A stretch of 42,299 bases of DNA from a bacterium endosymbiont of Escarpia laminata. GTDB lineage: Bacteria; Pseudomonadota; Gammaproteobacteria; Chromatiales; Chromatiaceae. The translations under genes were made by a program, and so were the position numbers. Location of the stretch: contig QGON01000044.1 in assembly GCA_003660235.1 (NCBI GenBank), positions 1-42,299 on the forward strand, given 5' to 3'. Shown here one piece after another: positions 34,490-42,299 of the stretch (the stretch's first letter is position 1; every line of letters begins with the position of its first letter). The notes below the pieces were generated by a model. The model made no database searches. It was not told the origin of the DNA and worked only from the letters and a program-made list of their open reading frames with translations.

Positions 34490-35806
34490 ATGCATTTTCG
34501 GTTGTTAGTTCTACTTATACTTTTGTTCTCGTTGTTTAATGCTGAGGCCAAAAGTCTGTCGCTGCGTATCCATGGTTCTAATACTGTCGGCGCCCAACTC
34601 GCTCCCGAACTGATCCAGGCCTGGCTGAAAACCAATGGCTATCAGTCTATCCAGATTTCGCAACGGGAAGAGGAAAGCATCGTACAAGCGGAAGCAGCCA
34701 ATGGCGACAGCATACGGGTCGAGATTATCGCCAAGGGCTCTAGTACCGGTTTTAAGGGGCTGAAAGGTGGCCATGCAGATCTGGCCATGTCGTCGCGGCG
34801 AATCAAAGAGAAAGAGATCCAGGAACTCGCGCCACTCGGAAATATGACTGCCCTGGAGAACGAACATGTCATTGCACTGGATGGCATAGCGGTCATCGTG
34901 CATCCTGAGAATTCCCTGTCGACCCTCAAAAAATCCCAGATTCGGGACATCTTTGCCGGAAAAATAACCGACTGGAAAATGCTGGGAAGAGCACCGGGCG
35001 CAATCCATCTGTATGCCAGGGATGACCAATCCGGAACATTTGATGTCTTCCGCAGCCTGGTTTTGGGGAAAAAGACTCCATTGTCAAAAAAAGCAAAACG
35101 CTTTGCGGATAATACCGAACTTTCCAACAGCGTTGCGCTGGACAAAGAGGGAATAGGCTTTGTCGGCTTGCCCCACATTCTACAATCCAAGGCCCTGGCT
35201 ATATCCGATGGGGAGGCGCCGGCCATCGAACCCAAAAATTTCTCAGTCGCAACTGAAGACTATGCATTGTCCCGCCGACTCTACCTCTATCTACCCAACT
35301 CGGACGACGCCAATTCGCTGGCACAACAATTCACCGAATATGCGCGTTCCGATGCCGCTCAGGAGGTGATAGAAAAAGTAGGCTTCGTTTCACAGAAAGT
35401 GTTCGCCAGCACATTTGAACTGGGCAAACAGTATCCGGAAGAGTTGAGGAAGCTTGCGCAGGGTACGAAACGGCTCTCCGTCAATATGCGATTTTCTGAA
35501 AGCACAGTCTTCCTGGACAACAAGGCAAAACGGGATGCTGACCGTATCTACCGATATTTGGATGAGAGAAACAAACTGAAGAGTGGGATCCTGCTTTTCG
35601 GCTTCACCGAGCAAAAACCGGATGGCATACCGATGGTCAACTACAATCGCTCAGTCCGGCGAGCTGATCAGGTTGGAAAATACTTGAGAAAAAAGGGGGT
35701 TTGGGTAGTGACCAGCCGTGGATATGGCAACGCCGTTCCAGTGGCATCCAATGAGTCGGAATTGGGACAGGCAAAAAATCGTCGGGTTGAACTCTGGTTA
35801 AAGTAG
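34490..35806 (+). CDS. PstS-like substrate-binding protein fused to OmpA domain
   Basis: This exported protein of 438 residues has a signal peptide (LLVLLILLFSLFNAEA). Residues 25 to about 300 resemble PstS-type phosphate-binding proteins: RIHGSNTVGAQLAPELIQAW, IAKGSSTGFKGLKGGHADLAMSSR, HLYARDDQSGTFDVFRSLVLG. A C-terminal OmpA-like peptidoglycan-binding domain (about 325-438) follows: RFSESTVFLDNKAKRDADRI, FGFTEQKPDG and ELGQAKNRRVELWL. It should hold a ligand-binding domain at the cell wall. The ligand may be phosphate or another oxyanion. GGGGG precedes the ATG at 34490; the frame is open to 34442. It lies before the curli locus. Confidence 0.88.
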   Translation: MHFRLLVLLILLFSLFNAEAKSLSLRIHGSNTVGAQLAPELIQAWLKTNGYQSIQISQREEESIVQAEAANGDSIRVEIIAKGSSTGFKGLKGGHADLAMSSRRIKEKEIQELAPLGNMTALENEHVIALDGIAVIVHPENSLSTLKKSQIRDIFAGKITDWKMLGRAPGAIHLYARDDQSGTFDVFRSLVLGKKTPLSKKAKRFADNTELSNSVALDKEGIGFVGLPHILQSKALAISDGEAPAIEPKNFSVATEDYALSRRLYLYLPNSDDANSLAQQFTEYARSDAAQEVIEKVGFVSQKVFASTFELGKQYPEELRKLAQGTKRLSVNMRFSESTVFLDNKAKRDADRIYRYLDERNKLKSGILLFGFTEQKPDGIPMVNYNRSVRRADQVGKYLRKKGVWVVTSRGYGNAVPVASNESELGQAKNRRVELWLK

Positions 35807-36010
35807 GCTTAGAGTCCCGAGAGCCTCTTACTCAAACCCGAGCTGATCAAATCGGCAGATTGATTGGCGCTTATCTACACGCTTGGCGCTCCTCCCCTGG
35901 CGATGTCCGTATTTCTGCGGCTTAGCCTGCATTCCAGGGGAGTAATAGTGCTGGGAAACAAACCAGTTACATTGCGACGTTTCATCAAGTGATTGGGACT
36001 GTCTAAGAAT

Positions 36011-36066
36011 GGGGAATTTGTTTTTCGCAATTTAGTACGGAAGAATATTGCGAATAATAAATCCCC
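36011..36066. repeat. Imperfect inverted repeat upstream of the large curlin gene
   Basis: GGGGAATTTGTTTTTCGCAA is followed about 15 bases later by ATTGCGAATAATAAATCCCC. The arms pair with two or three mismatches and one bulge. It is in a 480-bp non-coding region that otherwise holds the 18-bp palindrome at 36149 and no recognisable gene. The repeat may be an old mobile element remnant or a cruciform-forming control region. Confidence 0.5.
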
Positions 36067-36148
36067 TTGCCATTTCACCCTCCATTCCTGAAGCCAACTG
36101 CCCCAAAAAAGTGTTTGAAACGCAAAAACTGTAATCAATGGCACGATT

Positions 36149-36166
36149 CTCATACTTTAGTATGAG
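36149..36166. promoter_or_regulatory. 18-bp palindrome, curli operator copy 1
   Basis: CTCATACTTTAGTATGAG has 8-bp perfect arms around TT. The identical sequence stands at 40310-40327 before the second curlin gene. It lies 120 bases before the ATG at 36287 (103 bases in copy 2). It is a strong candidate site for the local LuxR-type regulator or another dimeric regulator. Confidence 0.75.
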
Positions 36167-36286
36167 CTTTACGCTTCAATCTTCAGAAAATATCAGCCTT
36201 TTTTCCGATGGTTTTCCCGCCACTTCTGCCAGACTTAAGTTAGGATCGTTGTTTACCTGCGAGTGAGATTTGCGAAGGGGGTCGAT

Positions 36287-37561
36287 ATGAAAAGCAGGCT
36301 ATTGCAAATCATGGCAATTGCGGGGCTAATACTGCCGCTGACAGTTTACGCTGACGGCAACACTGTCGTCGTAGAACAGGAGGGTATCGGCAACGTTGCT
36401 ACAATTATTCAGCAAGACGCCACCAACTCACACGCCGGCATCTATCAGATTGGCGACCAGCACCAAGCCAGCATCAACCAAGCGGGTATGACAGATGCAT
36501 ATGACGAGATCAGGCAGTCCGGCATAGGAAATGAGTTACGTATCGAAATGGAAATCCAGAATCTTTCCGCCGAGCAAGTGGGTGAAGGAAATGTGGGTCA
36601 TCTGATGGGAGAAGCCGAAAATGTCTCCTTCAGACAGGAGGGAAACAACAATTCAGCCTATATCAATGTAAGGGGATTTGGGTACCCGGCTGATCTTGCA
36701 ATCACCCAGATGGGTAACGAAAACCTCATCAGTCTTGGCTGCCCGGAACCATACGATATTTGTATTGACGACCCTCTCATTTCGCAAAGTCTCGCTGATG
36801 ACCTGTTCTACACCCAGATAGGCGACAGCAATGAAATTCATGCTCGTCTGGATCTCTCGAACTATCAAGAAATCACACAACTAGGAGATGATAATTATTT
36901 CTATACGCGGGTCACTGACGGCTATATGAACATCCTGCTGGTCAACCAAATCGGTACAGGAAACCAAGCCGATTCATATATTGGCTGGGGTGAAAACCAG
37001 CAACTCATCTTGACACAGGACGGCTTGGGCAATGCGGCATCCACTTGGCAGCATGCTGATAGAAACCAGTTGGAGGTATTGCAGCAAGGGAATTTAAATC
37101 TGGCTGACATTGTTCAACGCCAAGATAACACGGGGATGGTTGAGCAAACTGGCGATAACAACCAAGCCGACCTACGCATGTGGATGGGAGAAAGCTTGGT
37201 TCTGTTGCAGGACGGCGCAAATCACTATGCGGAGTACGATAGTGATCCCAATTCCGGCCCTACCAATTCAGCCGCCGACATCAGCCAGAGTGGTAATTCG
37301 CACAGCGCCATTGTATACGATTTTGGCAACAGCGACTCGACCCTACTGCTATTACAGGACGGAACTGGCCACAATATGCTTGTCAACCAGTCGGCCCGCC
37401 ACTCAGATATGGCTGCTCAACAAGACGGCTCTGGGAACGAGTTCAGCGTGATTCAAAGCGGCATTCAAATGTCCGCCGACATTATGCAATCCGGTAACTT
37501 CAATGTAGTGCACCTGACACAAGAGGGCGTAGGAAATACAGTTGATATAACCCAGCAGTGA
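36287..37561 (+). CDS. Large curlin-repeat protein (CsgA/CsgB-like amyloid subunit)
   Basis: This secreted fibre subunit of 424 residues has a signal peptide (IMAIAGLILPLTVYADG) and about 15 degenerate curlin repeats of the type Q-x-G-x-x-N-x-A-x-x-x-Q. Examples are EQEGIGNVATIIQQ, YQIGDQHQASINQAG, QTGDNNQADL and QEGVGNTVDITQQ. E. coli CsgA has five repeats in about 150 residues, so this one is nearly three times as long. Two non-repeat inserts occur (residues ~155-170 with two Cys, and ~323-333). GCGAAGGGGG precedes the ATG. It is followed by the csgD-like gene, after 328 bases. Confidence 0.85.
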   Translation: MKSRLLQIMAIAGLILPLTVYADGNTVVVEQEGIGNVATIIQQDATNSHAGIYQIGDQHQASINQAGMTDAYDEIRQSGIGNELRIEMEIQNLSAEQVGEGNVGHLMGEAENVSFRQEGNNNSAYINVRGFGYPADLAITQMGNENLISLGCPEPYDICIDDPLISQSLADDLFYTQIGDSNEIHARLDLSNYQEITQLGDDNYFYTRVTDGYMNILLVNQIGTGNQADSYIGWGENQQLILTQDGLGNAASTWQHADRNQLEVLQQGNLNLADIVQRQDNTGMVEQTGDNNQADLRMWMGESLVLLQDGANHYAEYDSDPNSGPTNSAADISQSGNSHSAIVYDFGNSDSTLLLLQDGTGHNMLVNQSARHSDMAAQQDGSGNEFSVIQSGIQMSADIMQSGNFNVVHLTQEGVGNTVDITQQ

Positions 37562-37733
37562 TACCGGCAATAGCGCAGTTATTACCTTGCAGTAACACAA
37601 TAATCAAAACTCTCTCACGCCGGTCGCAGATCGCGGCCGGTGACGGGATTTTGCATATAGAAAATTTCTATTGCTCGTTAACAAATAATACCTCAGTAAC
37701 ATTTTGCGTGAGACACTCATGCCGATGAATATT

Positions 37734-37750
37734 AAGGAATATTATTCCTT
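37734..37750. promoter_or_regulatory. Perfect palindrome upstream of csgD-like gene
   Basis: AAGGAATATTATTCCTT has 8-bp arms around a single T, 140 bases before the csgD-like ATG. It could be an operator. The rest of the 328-bp gap holds an AT-rich stretch and nothing coding. Confidence 0.5.
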
Positions 37751-37889
37751 CACAATATAGTGCGTTGTTCCGCACGAATCAGCGCAATTGATCACTCCAC
37801 CACCCGCCAGGCATTTCTTCAACCACCATTGATTACAGTCACTTGTATATTTTTATGCAGTAGCTAGACTTTGAATAGGCATAAAATTC

Positions 37890-38588
37890 ATGGAGGGATT
37901 TAAAACCTCATCGAGCAGAAAAATGAAGAATAAAGCTGCCTTCAAGGAACGAGTTGAGATTGGTCTATTGGGTGTTGCCGATCTGCAAACCACACTCTTG
38001 TGTGAACGGATTTCTAAATCTCTCACACGCTGTAACATCATTGACACAATTGAGGAGCTAACTCCCTCCCACCATCTGCTACTGCTCGACTGCCGCAGCG
38101 TACTGGTCGAAGATATCCCACTGCTGTTTGCCGACCTGCAATCACTCCGACCCGAAATTGTGGCCGCATTGCTGAACGCGCAGGGTGATACCCTGGCATC
38201 TGAGCTGATCAGTTGGCCTATATTTAAGGGCTACTTCAACATCAGCACGCCAGTTCAGCAGCTCATACAGGGGCTGAATGAAATACTCACCGGCGGATAC
38301 TGGCTACCAAGGCAGAGCATCAATCACTATCTCGACCAGTTTCGACAACCACAATCGTCTGCCTTTGAGCAGACGTCCCTTACCCCCCGGGAAAAGCAGA
38401 TCCTGCATTTGATGGCGCCCGGCCTCAGTAATAGCCAGATTGCCAATAGGCTCAGAATTTCGGAACACACAGTAAAGAGTCACATCTACCACATCTACCG
38501 AAAGATCGGTGCAAATAATCGATTGGAGGCTCTCAACCGCATTTCCACCCAGCAGGTCCAGCCTCTTCTGGAAGCCGGTGTGATATGA
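37890..38588 (+). CDS. csgD: CsgD-like LuxR-type regulator
   Basis: The protein has 232 residues. The N-terminal receiver-like half lacks a clear phosphorylation pocket (LLLLDCRSV in place of the usual LxDxxxP). The C-terminal LuxR HTH reads LTPREKQILHLMAPGLSNSQ IANRLRISEHTVKSHIYHIYR (about 160-200). CsgD activates curli genes in enterobacteria. Its 3' end overlaps csgE by four bases, so regulator and export genes are cotranscribed, as in the csgDEFG operon. Likely targets are the two palindromes at 36149 and 40310. Confidence 0.9.
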   Translation: MEGFKTSSSRKMKNKAAFKERVEIGLLGVADLQTTLLCERISKSLTRCNIIDTIEELTPSHHLLLLDCRSVLVEDIPLLFADLQSLRPEIVAALLNAQGDTLASELISWPIFKGYFNISTPVQQLIQGLNEILTGGYWLPRQSINHYLDQFRQPQSSAFEQTSLTPREKQILHLMAPGLSNSQIANRLRISEHTVKSHIYHIYRKIGANNRLEALNRISTQQVQPLLEAGVI

Positions 38589-39007
38589 CAAGAATCCAGT
38601 CAACCGGCATCCTGCTCTACCTTTTCCTGTTCAGCCAAACCGTCTGTTCGCAGGCAGATACAGAAGCCTTTCATATCGAAAATGAACTGAGTGGCGTGGT
38701 ACTTGACCACACAATCACGCGAACCGGCCACGAATTCGCCGATCACCTGACCCGCTTCCGCCAGAGCCTCTACCCCGGTGCCAACTACAACCTGGTTGTG
38801 CGTGAGCGACCCTCTGCACGCTGGGGCAGTCTGTTATGGATCACTTCAAACCGAAAGATCGTCTTCAAGACATTCATTCACCCAAGCAGAGCCAATATCA
38901 AAAAGACAGCCAGACAAGCCATCAGCGGTGTCGATGAAACACTGCGAAAAACCCGGCTTCGGCAGCTTTTCTCCGACACCTTTGACTTGGAGCGAGATGA
39001 ATTCTGA
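38585..39007 (+). CDS. csgE: Curli export specificity factor CsgE
   Basis: CsgE caps the CsgG pore and guides curlin to it. The protein has 140 residues with a signal peptide (GILLYLFLFSQTVCSQA). CsgE landmarks are LSGVVLDHTITRTGHEFADH, then YNLVVRERPSARWGSLLWI and VFKTFIHPSRAN. It overlaps csgD (ATGA) and is 14 bases before csgF. Confidence 0.92.
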   Translation: MTRIQSTGILLYLFLFSQTVCSQADTEAFHIENELSGVVLDHTITRTGHEFADHLTRFRQSLYPGANYNLVVRERPSARWGSLLWITSNRKIVFKTFIHPSRANIKKTARQAISGVDETLRKTRLRQLFSDTFDLERDEF

Positions 39008-39021
39008 AGGGAGATAAACCC

Positions 39022-39423
39022 ATGCGTTATTCAATACTGACAATCGCACTCCTGACACTAGCTGTAAACGCCTCAGAACTGACCTATAAACCGGTCAACC
39101 CAAACTTCGGCGGCAGCACACTCAATGGTGGTATGTTGCTAAACAACGCCCAAGCACAAGACACCTTCAAAGACCCGAACCCCCGCTCCTCCAGCTACAC
39201 CCAGCGCAGTGCATTAGACCGTTTTACTGATGCGCTGGAGTCGCGTTTGCTGAATCAACTGCTCACAGACGTGGGCGCAGGCAATACCGGCAGCCTCGTT
39301 ACCGAGGACTATATCGTAGACATCATCGATAACGGCGATGGAGGTCTCACGATTTCGATCACCGATCAAGCTACTGGCGATACCAGCGTAATAGAGGTAA
39401 ATGGCCTCGATCCGGGGAACTGA
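39022..39423 (+). CDS. csgF: Curli assembly protein CsgF
   Basis: CsgF exits through the pore and nucleates fibres on the outside. The protein has 133 residues, a signal peptide ending near VNASEL, and the hallmark YKPVNPNFGGSTLNG directly after cleavage, plus the helix DRFTDALESRLLNQLL. AAGGGAG precedes the ATG. The stop is one base from csgG. Confidence 0.93.
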   Translation: MRYSILTIALLTLAVNASELTYKPVNPNFGGSTLNGGMLLNNAQAQDTFKDPNPRSSSYTQRSALDRFTDALESRLLNQLLTDVGAGNTGSLVTEDYIVDIIDNGDGGLTISITDQATGDTSVIEVNGLDPGN

Positions 39424-39424
39424 T

Positions 39425-40306
39425 ATGACCCAGCGTCAACTGCATCCAATACTATTCTGTGCCTTTCTCAGCTTGGGAATTGCGGGATGCACAAGTCTGA
39501 AGAACATCGAAACTATGTCCGCAGATGAGTCAGAAACCACACTGACTCCCCGGGCCAGCACCTATCGTGACCTGACCAACCTGCCACAACCCAAGGGACG
39601 CATTGTTGCCAGTGTATACAATTTCAAGGATCAGTCGGGGCAATACCGTCCCTCCCCTGCCAGTTCCTTCTCCACCGCAGTCACCCAGGGCGCTACTGCT
39701 ATGTTGGTCAGCGTACTCAGCGATTCCGGCTGGTTCATCCCGCTTGAGAGAGAGGGTCTTCAGGATCTGCTGACTGAACGAAAGATCATTCGCGCGGCGC
39801 TGAAAAAAAACAACACCCCAAAGAACAATGATGAACAGCTTCCCTCATTACTGGCCGCCAATGTGCTGTTGGAAGGTGGAATCATTGCATATGACTCCAA
39901 CATCCGAACCGGTGGACTTGGCGCGCGCTATTTTGGGTTGGGCGTATCCGGGCAATACCGGCTCGACCAGGTCACAGTCAACCTGCGCGCAGTGGATATT
40001 CGCACAGGACAGGTGCTCAGCAGCGTCATGACATCCAAGACAATTCTCTCTCAAGAGGTTCAGTCCGGCCTTTTTCGTTTCATCGAATACAAAAGGCTAC
40101 TTGAACTGGAAGGCGGAATGACCACCAACGAACCCGCGCAGCTTTGCGTACTTTCTGCCATAGAGTCTGCGGTCATTCATCTTATCAGTGACGGTCTGAA
40201 GAAGAACCTCTGGCAACTGCGTGATTTAGATGCAATGGATCACCCGGTACTGAAGAAATACCGCCAAACCCACGCTCCAGCTCAACTTACGTCCGCTAAT
40301 CCCTGA
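39425..40306 (+). CDS. csgG: Curli secretion channel CsgG
   Basis: CsgG is an outer-membrane lipoprotein that forms a nonameric pore for curlin. The lipobox is LGIAGC with Cys22. The 293 residues include VASVYNFKDQSGQYRPSPAS followed by FSTAVTQGA, GWFIPLEREGLQDLLTERKI and the pore-forming GARYFGLGVSGQYRLDQVTV. Length and motifs are normal. The ATG at 39425 starts one base after csgF. The extended frame upstream is only csgF overlap. Confidence 0.95.
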   Translation: MTQRQLHPILFCAFLSLGIAGCTSLKNIETMSADESETTLTPRASTYRDLTNLPQPKGRIVASVYNFKDQSGQYRPSPASSFSTAVTQGATAMLVSVLSDSGWFIPLEREGLQDLLTERKIIRAALKKNNTPKNNDEQLPSLLAANVLLEGGIIAYDSNIRTGGLGARYFGLGVSGQYRLDQVTVNLRAVDIRTGQVLSSVMTSKTILSQEVQSGLFRFIEYKRLLELEGGMTTNEPAQLCVLSAIESAVIHLISDGLKKNLWQLRDLDAMDHPVLKKYRQTHAPAQLTSANP

Positions 40307-40309
40307 AGA

Positions 40310-40327
40310 CTCATACTTTAGTATGAG
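40310..40327. promoter_or_regulatory. 18-bp palindrome, curli operator copy 2
   Basis: CTCATACTTTAGTATGAG, identical to 36149-36166, begins four bases after the csgG stop and 100 bases before the ATG of the second curlin gene. Confidence 0.75.
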
Positions 40328-40426
40328 AAAACAAGACAGAATTCTTTAGGTATTTCCTACTTTCTGCTGATGCAGCACTCCCACCCATGATCCAAACTTA
40401 TAGCAGGAGTCCACAGGGAGTGGCCG

Positions 40427-41221
40427 ATGTGCGCACAAACTCTAATCATCAGGGCAAGCCTTCTACAGCAGCACCTGTGGTTTTTAGTAGTTCTGATTTT
40501 CTCTTTTTCCTGGGGTCCAGTCATCGCTGATGATCTCGACCCGCAGTCTGAACTGAGTGTTGGCAACCGTATCGAACTGTTCCAGTCCGGCGAAGACCAG
40601 ATTTTTCAGTCGATGCAACAAGGTTATGGCAATCTTATTGCGGCCATCCAGGCGGATAGCGCCAATGGGGCCGTGATCACATCTGTTGCTGATGAGAGCC
40701 AAATCCAGATCAACCAATCGGGGTCAGCCAACCAGGCCAATTTGCAGCTCGAAGGGAGTCTGCACAAACTGGACATTAATCAGACGGGCTTTGGCAACTT
40801 GCTGGAAGCTGATATCAGTGGTCATGCCATGCAACTGAACGTCGAACAGGCTGGAATAGACCAGAGCCTCGCTGTCAACCAGAGCGGTATACAACACATT
40901 GCCATGATCACCCAGTCAGGCGCAGGCAATGAAGGCACACTCATTCAGGCAGGTGATAACAACTTTGCAGAACTGAGTCAGGATGGCATTGAAAACCTCG
41001 CCGCGATTCTACAAAACGGTTCTGGAAACAGAGCCAGCCTGATTCAGACAGGCACAGGAAATCACTGCGATATCACACAGAACGGCGACTTCAACCTTGC
41101 CGAGGTACTTCACCACGGCGATCACAACTTCACCAGTGTCGAACAGCAGGGAAGTTTTCTGAATACTGTCGTACACATTTTTGGCGATAACCAATCGATG
41201 CAAATCAGGCAGATTCAATAG
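40427..41221 (+). CDS. Second curlin-repeat protein (CsgB/CsgA-like)
   Basis: This secreted protein of 264 residues has a signal peptide (LWFLVVLIFSFSWGPVIA) and about ten curlin-type repeats such as QSGSANQANLQLEG, QTGFGNLLEADI, QSGAGNEGTLIQAG and QTGTGNHCDITQNG. Repeats are about 22 residues. It probably is a minor subunit or nucleator, or a second fibre subunit. There are two Cys, one in the signal region (MCAQ) and one in HCDIT. CAGGGAG precedes the ATG. It lies behind the palindrome at 40310, outside the csgDEFG group. csgC is not seen. Confidence 0.85.
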   Translation: MCAQTLIIRASLLQQHLWFLVVLIFSFSWGPVIADDLDPQSELSVGNRIELFQSGEDQIFQSMQQGYGNLIAAIQADSANGAVITSVADESQIQINQSGSANQANLQLEGSLHKLDINQTGFGNLLEADISGHAMQLNVEQAGIDQSLAVNQSGIQHIAMITQSGAGNEGTLIQAGDNNFAELSQDGIENLAAILQNGSGNRASLIQTGTGNHCDITQNGDFNLAEVLHHGDHNFTSVEQQGSFLNTVVHIFGDNQSMQIRQIQ

Positions 41222-41494
41222 GTAGAGAGGAACGGGGAGTATTTTCGGAAAAACTTAATCTTCATTCATTCACAAACCAAGGCGAAAATGATTTTTCCAC
41301 CCTTCACGATCACAATAGGCACATCCTGATTTGAGACCTAGATCAGACAGGTTCGGCACGAGAGTGGATTGAAGAAATAGGTTGGGTCATGTAGGCATAA
41401 TAGGAGATAGATTACAGTTTAGATCTTGATTAGGGACGGACTGATTAATTATTAATCTATCCATCCCGCTATTCAAAATATAGGAGTGAAAATC

Positions 41495-42133
41495 ATGAAT
41501 AGGATTAATCTATGGAGTTATTTTTTCGGACTGCTTTTCCCCCGCCCCTTTGCAGGCACTGGAGTCATCGAGGTTATAGAAAACCATATCCACCTCCGCA
41601 CCAGAGCTTGGGCAGACGGCTTTTTTGGCGAAACTTCTGAGTGTTACAGCGGGCGATTTCTCGGAGTCGATAAAGCTTTACAGTCAGATCATATTATTGA
41701 ATATGACGCGGAGGGCGATGGTTACCTGTCAACTGCCGGCCATACTGCTGTTGCAAGACTTTTTGGGGCCGACAGTAAAGGCAAGGATCTTTCATTCTCC
41801 ACAATAAACAGGGTTTCTCACTCTGCCGAGCCTCCATTTTCAACCTGGGGAGAGTCTGAGACACATCTGGCGCTGGCATTTATCGCTGCAGGTGCCGGTA
41901 TACGTTTAGAGGTTAAAGGCACCGCCCCGCCAAGCTATATCCATTTGCACCTCTCACTGTATGACACAACAGATAACCACGAACTGGTCGGTTCAAGCAC
42001 CTCTCTCGGCACGTTTAATCTCCAGGATAGACACAACTATCTGTTACGATTTGACACCAATACAATCTCTGATGGTGATCCGGATCCTGAGACACTGCGC
42101 GGTTTCGATTTTAACGCTTCCATGAGTGCCTGA
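41495..42133 (+). CDS. Hypothetical exported protein
   Basis: This 212-residue protein has a hydrophobic N-terminal segment (LWSYFFGLLFPRPFAG) that may be a signal peptide. I do not recognise the body. It is Thr/Ser/His-rich and contains YDAEGDGYLSTAGHTAVARL and DTTDNHELVGSSTSLGTFNL. It lacks a PEP-CTERM tail and curlin repeats. The start is the ATG at 41495, with TAGGAG eight bases upstream. The preceding 264-bp gap contains nothing I recognise. A hairpin and T-run follow. Confidence 0.7.
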   Translation: MNRINLWSYFFGLLFPRPFAGTGVIEVIENHIHLRTRAWADGFFGETSECYSGRFLGVDKALQSDHIIEYDAEGDGYLSTAGHTAVARLFGADSKGKDLSFSTINRVSHSAEPPFSTWGESETHLALAFIAAGAGIRLEVKGTAPPSYIHLHLSLYDTTDNHELVGSSTSLGTFNLQDRHNYLLRFDTNTISDGDPDPETLRGFDFNASMSA

Positions 42134-42170
42134 GCCATCCTTCAACGTTTTGATACCGATGGCGTTTTTT
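42134..42170. terminator. Putative intrinsic terminator
   Basis: GCCATC and GATGGC pair (6 bp, 18-base loop), followed by GTTTTTT. It begins at the base after the stop codon of the hypothetical gene. The long loop makes it only moderately convincing. Confidence 0.45.
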
Positions 42171-42219
42171 CTTGTGGATATTAGTTCTACTTTGTCAGAT
42201 TCCATCAGCCAGTAACCAA

Positions 42220-42299
42220 CTATTTCAGTGACTGTTTTCGATATTGCGCATCAATAGCTGCCTGTCGTTTTCGATGTCGTTTCATCATTTGCCGGAGAA
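42220..42299 (-). CDS. Possible 3' end of a gene entering from the right
   Basis: The minus strand has an open frame from the window end to a TAG at 42220-42222, ending in a Lys/Arg-rich stretch (MKRHRKRQAAIDAQYRKQSL). It is only 26 codons and could be chance. Confidence 0.25.
   Translation of the reverse strand, partial: LRQMMKRHRKRQAAIDAQYRKQSLK

Noticed and set aside
41350-41375. Sigma-54 element before the hypothetical gene at 41495
   Set aside because: GGCACGAGAGTGGATT lacks the GC at -12 at the correct spacing.

Overview
The window reads as a chromosomal segment of a gammaproteobacterium. The basis is a canonical PhoB/PhoR pair, a holB-tmk-mltG-pilZ-tatD order, a CbrXAB-like sensor system, a curli locus, PEP-CTERM proteins with sigma-54 promoters, and many REP-type palindromes. 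I could not search databases, so a Chromatiales or sulfur-oxidiser-like affiliation is only an impression. The first ~22.7 kb is GC-rich and mostly housekeeping. The stretch ~22.7-32 kb is AT-richer, repeat-laden and rearranged. The last ~6 kb is the curli locus.

Region 1 (1-12.5 kb) is a phosphate island. A transposase gene cut by the window edge abuts a 5'-truncated polyphosphate kinase. A universal-stress-protein remnant and a Na/Pi cotransporter follow, then a CNNM/CorC-type protein on the minus strand. Next is a Pho-box-driven pst cluster in the order pstS - phoU - pstC - pstA - pstB1 - pstB2 - phoB - phoR. Two features stand out. PhoU is fused to a low-molecular-weight phosphatase domain whose catalytic Cys and Arg are replaced. 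The two PstB ATPases carry complementary degeneracies: PstB1 has lost the Q-loop Gln and H-loop His but keeps LSGGQ, while PstB2 keeps Walker A, Q-loop, Walker B and H-loop but has LSLEE instead of LSGGQ. They are predicted to form an obligate, asymmetric heterodimer with one catalytic site and one degenerate site.

Region 2 (13.8-22.7 kb) carries tatD, pilZ, holB, tmk and mltG on the minus strand. Divergent from these is a cbrX-cbrA-cbrB-like set: a small membrane protein, a symporter-type histidine kinase, and a sigma-54 activator with GAFIGA in place of GAFTGA.

Region 3 (22.7-34.4 kb) is accessory. It holds a BrnT/BrnA-like toxin-antitoxin pair, a cluster of PEP-CTERM proteins (two lectin paralogues, one truncated, plus a broken gene), a REP-associated tyrosine transposase with its REPs and C-terminal relics, a rhodanese, a Mut7-C RNase-like protein and a penta-haem cytochrome. 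A ~450-bp promoter region is duplicated in front of two PEP-CTERM genes. Each copy has a sigma-54 -24/-12 element 22 bp downstream of a CGACA...TGTCG palindrome, with a second palindrome further upstream.

Region 4 (34.4-42.3 kb) has a PstS-like/OmpA fusion followed by a curli locus (large curlin - csgD - csgE - csgF - csgG - second curlin). An identical 18-bp palindrome lies ~100-120 bp upstream of each curlin gene and is a strong candidate operator linking the two fibre subunits to one regulator. An unknown secreted-type protein closes the window.
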